NCBI GenBank assembly: GCA_900550935.1
Contig: URUD01000002.1
Span: 1-64,000, forward strand
Origin: an uncultured Roseburia sp.
Lineage (GTDB): Bacteria > Bacillota > Clostridia > Lachnospirales > Lachnospiraceae
Direction: 5' to 3'
DNA length: 64,000 bases
This document shows positions 59,572 to 64,000 of the stretch, in pieces; position 1 is the first letter of the stretch; each line of letters opens with the position of its first letter. Under the pieces are notes generated by a model. That model made no database searches, was not told where the DNA came from, and was given only the letters and a program-made list of their open reading frames with translations. The translations under genes were made by a program, and so were the position numbers.

Positions 59572-60630
59572 CTATTCCTCTGCCTTCCAGATTTCTTCCC
59601 CAAGACTCTCTATATAAGTACTAAGCTCCTCTGCCATTTCCTCTGCTTCTGGAATCCTGATATGACCGGGGGTGCCGCATCCGTTTTTCGTATACAGAAA
59701 ATGATGGACCCTTTTTTCTCCGATGCGTTTTGCTACCTCCCCGATCGCCAGATCCCAGTTTTTATCGTGACACAATATGGTGGTTGTCAATATGATCTGT
59801 GCCTTAGGGTATTGCTCTGCTATCTTTTTTACAAAAGAAAAATAATGTTCTTTCCAGCGCGTGGCTTCTTTTCCTTCCGGTTTCTCCGCCATATAGTCAT
59901 AAGGATGACTATCATTCTGTCCGATCGCGATCACAACGACCTGCGGACGGAATTTCGAAAAGTCCCACTGCTTTCCCTCCCCCAGGTCGGGATGATATTC
60001 GATCTTGTCATAACAGGACTCCATCCCTTTATAATCCGGTGCGGCAAACCAGCCTGTCCCGTCTAAGAGCGCGATACCTCCCTGCGAAGTATCATGGATT
60101 TCCGCATTCAGTTTCCGCGCTGTCATCCAGGCATAGGAATACCAGCTGTTTGAATACTGTCCATGATGGACGGGATCTTCCTTTCCAATGTAGTCAAGTG
60201 CTTCGGAAACTTCTCCGCAGGAAACACTGTCTCCGAAAAATTCTATTCTTCGCACTGGTTTTTCGGGCGGTTCATAGAGGGTTACTTTTTTTCCCTCTAC
60301 CTGAAATCCATAAAATGTCACCGTATGGCAGCTATCCATCCTCTTAAATAAAAGAAGTTCATGTTTTTCGTCTTTTAATCCCTCTGCGATCCGGTAGCTG
60401 CGCCGCCCTTCCTCATCGGTCAGCGCAAATTTTCCCTGTTTCCCATCGAGAAAATATCCCATCTCATTTTCCCAGCAGGATCTGTGATTTTCCAGTTCCA
60501 CCTCTATGGCAGTCCCACAAAACACAAGCCTTATGGAACTGCACGCATAGACGAGCACCGGTGCCTTTTTGTCATCAAAATCAATTCTTCCGCTATATTG
60601 TAATTCTCTGGTTTCCGGTGAAATCCACAT
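59572..60630 (-). CDS. CE2 family acetyl esterase
   Basis: The protein has 352 residues. An N-terminal jelly-roll domain (about 10-120) precedes an SGNH domain (125-352) with Ser135 in FFGDSVSCGE, IGQNDSHPYD as the Asn block, and the catalytic His323 in GTPGHIRIPEAEEMA. This is the CE2 arrangement, with a Ser-His dyad. In Roseburia the CE2 partner removes 2-O-acetyl groups, which complements CE17. There is no signal peptide. It lies 8 bases after the GH130 gene. Confidence 0.9.
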   Translation of the reverse strand: MWISPETRELQYSGRIDFDDKKAPVLVYACSSIRLVFCGTAIEVELENHRSCWENEMGYFLDGKQGKFALTDEEGRRSYRIAEGLKDEKHELLLFKRMDSCHTVTFYGFQVEGKKVTLYEPPEKPVRRIEFFGDSVSCGEVSEALDYIGKEDPVHHGQYSNSWYSYAWMTARKLNAEIHDTSQGGIALLDGTGWFAAPDYKGMESCYDKIEYHPDLGEGKQWDFSKFRPQVVVIAIGQNDSHPYDYMAEKPEGKEATRWKEHYFSFVKKIAEQYPKAQIILTTTILCHDKNWDLAIGEVAKRIGEKRVHHFLYTKNGCGTPGHIRIPEAEEMAEELSTYIESLGEEIWKAEE

Positions 60631-60638
60631 GTCTGCTC

Positions 60639-61661
60639 CTAACGTCTGCCAATCTCGGTATCGGTGGTTGTTACCACACTGTGCTCTTTGATGTAATCAA
60701 TGATCTCATCTAATTCTGTAAATGCCAGCCCTACATAACTGTCTGCTGCGCCGTAATAAATAGCGATTTTTCCGCTCTCGGAGTCGTGGATGGTCGCACA
60801 TGGGAAGCAGACGTTCGGTACAAATCCGCGCTCCTCATACCATTCTTCCGGTGTCAGCAGGAAGTTTTCACAGCGGTATTTTACGATGGACGGATTGTCG
60901 ATGTCTAAGATCGCCCCACCGATGGAATACACATAACCATTGCAGGTGCCGCTTACACCATGGTAGAACAACAGCCATCCCTCGGAAGTCTCGATCGGTG
61001 CTGCCCCGCCTCCGATCTTTAAGGACTCCCACCACTCAGAGCCTTTTCCCATCACATGTCTGTGTCTGCCCCAGTAGGTCAGATCCGGGCTCTCGCTGAT
61101 AAAGATATCGCCAAATGGTGTGTGTCCGCTGTCAGAAGGACGTGACAGTAACATAAAGTTTCCATTGATCTTTCTCGGGAACAGTACTGCATTCCGGTTA
61201 AATGGAAGGAATGGGTTTTCAATTCTGGTAAAGGTCTTAAAATCCGTTGTCTTTGCCATACCGATCGCTGCTCCGTAGAAATCCTGGCACCAGATGATGT
61301 AGTAAATATCTTCTACTTTTACCAGTCTTGGATCATACGCATAAACCGGCATAAATGGTTTGCCATCTTCATCGACAAAAGCAATTTTATTTTCCTCAAA
61401 ATTCCAGTGAATAGCGTCCTCACTTCTTCCCAGATAAATATATGGGATGCCGTTTGTCTGCTCGCCACGGAATACTCCGATAAATCCGTCTTCATATGGA
61501 ATGACTGCACTGTTAAAAATTCTTGCCACACCTTTCACCGGATTTCTTCCGATGATCGGGTTTTCGTTGTAACGCCATACCGGCGCACCCATAAATTCGG
61601 CTGGACGTTCCTGCCATGGTACATTTGGAACTTTTGGACTTAACATTTTATATTTGTTCAT
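60639..61661 (-). CDS. beta-1,4-mannooligosaccharide phosphorylase (GH130)
   Basis: This 340-residue five-bladed propeller enzyme has the family Asp110 in VYAYDPRLVKVED. It shows the GH130 motifs NENPIIGRNPVKGVARIFNS, GGGAAPIETSEGWLLFYHGV and SIGGAILDIDNPS. It should release mannose-1-phosphate from the non-reducing end of mannooligosaccharides. Its start overlaps the stop of the preceding GH130_1 gene by one base. Its length and motifs fit the GH130_2 subgroup better than GH130_1. Confidence 0.93.
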   Translation of the reverse strand: MNKYKMLSPKVPNVPWQERPAEFMGAPVWRYNENPIIGRNPVKGVARIFNSAVIPYEDGFIGVFRGEQTNGIPYIYLGRSEDAIHWNFEENKIAFVDEDGKPFMPVYAYDPRLVKVEDIYYIIWCQDFYGAAIGMAKTTDFKTFTRIENPFLPFNRNAVLFPRKINGNFMLLSRPSDSGHTPFGDIFISESPDLTYWGRHRHVMGKGSEWWESLKIGGGAAPIETSEGWLLFYHGVSGTCNGYVYSIGGAILDIDNPSIVKYRCENFLLTPEEWYEERGFVPNVCFPCATIHDSESGKIAIYYGAADSYVGLAFTELDEIIDYIKEHSVVTTTDTEIGRR

Positions 61662-62839
61662 TATTTTTCTTCCCCCTTTAAGATCTCTAAGTTTTTCCGG
61701 ATCAGATCACATCTCTGTGCCACACATAAAACGGAACGTCCCGGATCCTGTGGCGTATGGAATACATAATCCACTAATTTGTCGATCGTTGTGGTTGCAA
61801 CGTGCATTCTGGTGTCGGAGGAAGCATAATAGATGAATACTTCTCCTTTTTCGTTTGCGATCGCACCATTGGTAAATACGACATTGCTGACATCCCCGAC
61901 GCGCTCCCCGCCTCTTGGTCCGATCAAAAGACCGGATGGCTCTGCGATCACTTTGGACGGATCGTTTAAGTCGGTTGCAAATGCGTAAATGACATAGCGG
62001 AGTCCTGCTGCCGTATTGCGCACACCATGTGCAATATGGATCCATCCCTTTTCTGTCCTGATCGGTGTTGCACCGGCTCCGTTTTTTGCCTCTGTGATCG
62101 TGTGGTATTTGCGCAGGCTCGTCATTTTCTCTTCATCAATGACTGCATGGGTAATGTCGTCACATAAGCCAAAGCCGATACCGCCGCCGGAACCTGTCTC
62201 GATAAAGTCATCCATCGGTCTGGTGTAGAACGCATATTTTCCATTGACAAACTCCGGATGGAGCACCACATTTCTCTGCTGTGGGGAGTTTAACGTCACC
62301 AGATTTGGCAGTCTCTCCCAGGTCTTTAGGTCTTTGGTGCGGACAATCCCTGCTGCTGCAACGGCTGCGGATAAGTCAGAAACAGAGGTGTCTTTGCTCT
62401 CGGAACAGAACACTCCATAGATATAGCCATCCTCGTGTTTCGTCAGACGCATATCATAGACATTCGTCTCTTCCGGACAGATATCATCCAGCAAGATCGG
62501 GTAGTCCCAAAAATGGAAATGGTCGATCCCATTGTCACTCTCTGCCACTCCGAAAAAGGATTTTCTGTCATTTCCCTCGATGCGGGCAACCAGATAATAC
62601 TTTCCGTTTAATTCGATCGCTCCGGAGTTCATTACTGCATTGATACCGAGGCGCTCCATAAAATACGGATTGGCATCCACATCCAGATCATATCTCCAGG
62701 TAAGCGGGATATGTTCTCTTGTCAGTACCGGATATTCATAACGGTCAAATACACCATTATAGAAATCTGATTTTGCATTTGTTCTTGTAAGGATTTTATC
62801 CTGCTTTTCTTTTTCTATATAATATCTTTCATGCAACAT
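61661..62839 (-). CDS. 4-O-beta-D-mannosyl-D-glucose phosphorylase (GH130_1)
   Basis: This 392-residue phosphorylase has the catalytic Asp129 in ETNVYDMRLTKHEDG. It carries the MGP-type motifs NGVFDRYEYPVLTREHIPLTW, NAVMNSGAIELNGKYYLVARIEG and NGAGATPIRTEKGWIHIAHG. It should split mannosyl-glucose into mannose-1-phosphate and glucose. Its substrate comes from the epimerase encoded just upstream. AAGGGA upstream supports the start. Confidence 0.95.
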   Translation of the reverse strand: MLHERYYIEKEKQDKILTRTNAKSDFYNGVFDRYEYPVLTREHIPLTWRYDLDVDANPYFMERLGINAVMNSGAIELNGKYYLVARIEGNDRKSFFGVAESDNGIDHFHFWDYPILLDDICPEETNVYDMRLTKHEDGYIYGVFCSESKDTSVSDLSAAVAAAGIVRTKDLKTWERLPNLVTLNSPQQRNVVLHPEFVNGKYAFYTRPMDDFIETGSGGGIGFGLCDDITHAVIDEEKMTSLRKYHTITEAKNGAGATPIRTEKGWIHIAHGVRNTAAGLRYVIYAFATDLNDPSKVIAEPSGLLIGPRGGERVGDVSNVVFTNGAIANEKGEVFIYYASSDTRMHVATTTIDKLVDYVFHTPQDPGRSVLCVAQRCDLIRKNLEILKGEEK

Positions 62840-62857
62840 GTTTCTTTCCCTTTCTGT

Positions 62858-64000
62858 CTACGCTTTGATCCGCTTCATTACTTCAAAACACATTCTGCCG
62901 TTGTGATACGGGCATTTCCATGGCTCCACGATCGGTCTTGTCACAATCGGGCTTCCATCTTTATGTACTTCCCAGTACCACTCGGAACCTTTTCGCCTGT
63001 CGACCACATGCTCTTTGATAAATTTCCACTCTGCGAGTGCAGCATCCCGGTATTCGCTGTATGATGGATCTTTCTGATAAGCATTTAAAAATCCAACCAG
63101 TGTCTCCGCCTGCACCCACCAGACACGGTTTTCATTGACCACACCGCGGTCACACTCATTGGCAAGTGAATGTCCGTCGAATGCCACCTGATAAACCTGT
63201 GCGGTCAGTGCCTGTGTGATCGGTGTCATCTTTTCCCGGTAGTTTTCCTCTCCAAGCAGTTCTACGCCACGGTCAACCAGCCATGCAGTTTCAATGTCGT
63301 GTCCATAGGAATGTAAGTCTAAAATCGTATGGTAGTTTTTATCGAAAAAGACTTCCTGTCTCTGTTTCTGTGGATTGTAAATCTTCTCTGCGATCAGATC
63401 TAAGATCCAGTGCAATCTCTGTTTTACCAGTTCTGCTACATATCCTGCAGATACCACACTTCCGTTTTCTGCCTGCAGATCCAGTGTTTCATTTGCCTTA
63501 CATACCCGGTAAAGCTCTGTGTAGGCTTCAAAGACATGTAACAACGTATTCATCGTCTTATCTGCCATCACACCGTTTTCGGAAAGCTTTTCATTAGACT
63601 CCGGTTTGAAATCTTTGGTAAACGCCTCTAAATATCCCACTTCATCCCGGCATTTTGTTTCGATCAGCCGGTACAGGGAATATGCCAGTTCTAACGCTTC
63701 CTTTTCTTTTGCGGCTTCATAATAAGAAGAAAGTGCGTAAATACTGAATGCCTGATTGTAGGTGTGCTTGGTCGTATCAAGCGGTGTTCCATCGTAATTT
63801 AACGACCAGTAGACACCTCCGTTTTCCGTATCCACACAGTGTTGTTTTAAAAACGCATAGCCATGCTTTGCCTCATCAAGAAGGCTCTCATCTTTTAACA
63901 GCGTATACGCATTGGAGAAAAACCAGGTAATACGGCTGTTTAAGATACATCCTTTTTCACTCTTTTTATCTAAAGAGAGGTCATAGGAAAGCCATCCGTA
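62858..64000 (-). CDS. cellobiose/mannobiose 2-epimerase (AGE family), partial at window edge
   Basis: At least 380 residues are inside the window; the frame is open to base 64000, so the N terminus lies outside. The (alpha/alpha)6-barrel family motifs are NSRITWFFSNAYTLL, KHTYNQAFSIYALSSYYE, MNTLLHVFEAYTELYR, SYGHDIETAWLV and WWVQAETLVGFLNAY. These are typical for cellobiose 2-epimerase and less so for N-acylglucosamine epimerase. It should turn the reducing-end mannose of mannobiose into glucose, giving the substrate of the GH130_1 enzyme. An internal GTG near 63835 is not the start. Confidence 0.93.
   Translation of the reverse strand, partial: YGWLSYDLSLDKKSEKGCILNSRITWFFSNAYTLLKDESLLDEAKHGYAFLKQHCVDTENGGVYWSLNYDGTPLDTTKHTYNQAFSIYALSSYYEAAKEKEALELAYSLYRLIETKCRDEVGYLEAFTKDFKPESNEKLSENGVMADKTMNTLLHVFEAYTELYRVCKANETLDLQAENGSVVSAGYVAELVKQRLHWILDLIAEKIYNPQKQRQEVFFDKNYHTILDLHSYGHDIETAWLVDRGVELLGEENYREKMTPITQALTAQVYQVAFDGHSLANECDRGVVNENRVWWVQAETLVGFLNAYQKDPSYSEYRDAALAEWKFIKEHVVDRRKGSEWYWEVHKDGSPIVTRPIVEPWKCPYHNGRMCFEVMKRIKA

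Noticed and set aside
62858..63835. Complete epimerase gene starting at an internal GTG
   Set aside because: The frame is open to the window edge, and the upstream residues (NSRITWFFSNAYTLL) are conserved family sequence.

Overview
The window reads as chromosome of a motile, spore-lineage gut Firmicute of the family Lachnospiraceae, most like Roseburia. The grounds are a sigma-H gene in the Bacillus/Clostridium cysE-cysS-mrnC-rlmB-sigH order, a Cys-type T-box leader, strong sigma-A promoters (TTGACA-17-TATAAT type), a sigma-28-type promoter in front of a flagellar-cap-like protein, CheV, moderately low GC, and a mannan operon with a paired CE2/CE17 esterase set as known from Roseburia intestinalis. 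The genus is inferred; the family is well supported. Almost everything is on the minus strand; only three small genes are on the plus strand: an XRE regulator, a DUF5721-like protein and a cold shock protein.

Layout. 1-59 is the 5' end of a 16S rRNA gene on the minus strand. It is preceded by a leader with three hairpins and by three tandem promoters (285-537). 563-10854 holds radA, a giant FN3 surface protein with a TEAT-type repeat, a small conserved protein, clpC and a membrane-anchored cadherin-like protein. 11169-13465 is a two-gene ABC transporter whose promoter -10 box lies inside a 22-bp palindrome. 13554-17005 carries secreted and membrane proteins, including a CHAP-domain amidase gene broken by two -1 frameshifts. 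17190-19518 has an XRE regulator and an SOS-type YolD/Y-family polymerase pair with a LexA box. 19834-24696 is sigH-rlmB-mrnC-cysS-cysE behind a Cys T-box, then ispF. 24861-25045 has tRNA-Met and tRNA-Val. 25129-28730 is metH-mnmA. 28866-30125 is a tandem-duplicated FliD-C-like protein. 30459-34943 is ung-hisF-hisH, a charged membrane protein and cheV. 35035-40333 has a lipoprotein, a two-component system, a membrane protein and a TPR-GGDEF diguanylate cyclase. 40549-45384 is tmRNA, smpB, rnr, secG and eno. 45442-53881 has a hybrid sensor kinase, an SGNH/MBOAT acetylation pair, folC, degV and an M18 aminopeptidase. 54032-55963 has DUF5721, csp and a D-lactate dehydrogenase-like gene.

56068-64000 is the most distinctive block: a tightly packed minus-strand operon for intracellular beta-manno-oligosaccharide use. 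In transcription order it encodes a cellobiose/mannobiose 2-epimerase (cut by the window edge), a mannosylglucose phosphorylase (GH130_1), a manno-oligosaccharide phosphorylase (GH130), a CE2 esterase, a CE17-type esterase, and a single polypeptide that joins a complete GH1 glycosidase to a complete class I mannose-6-phosphate isomerase. Together they would deacetylate, epimerise and phosphorolyse imported mannan fragments and pass mannose to glycolysis as fructose-6-phosphate.

No CRISPR array, prophage or insertion sequence was seen. The best candidates for something little described are the GH1-MPI fusion, the duplicated FliD-like protein with its sigma-28 promoter, the tandem rrn promoter module, the operator-embedded ABC promoter and a hairpin that covers the enolase ribosome binding site.
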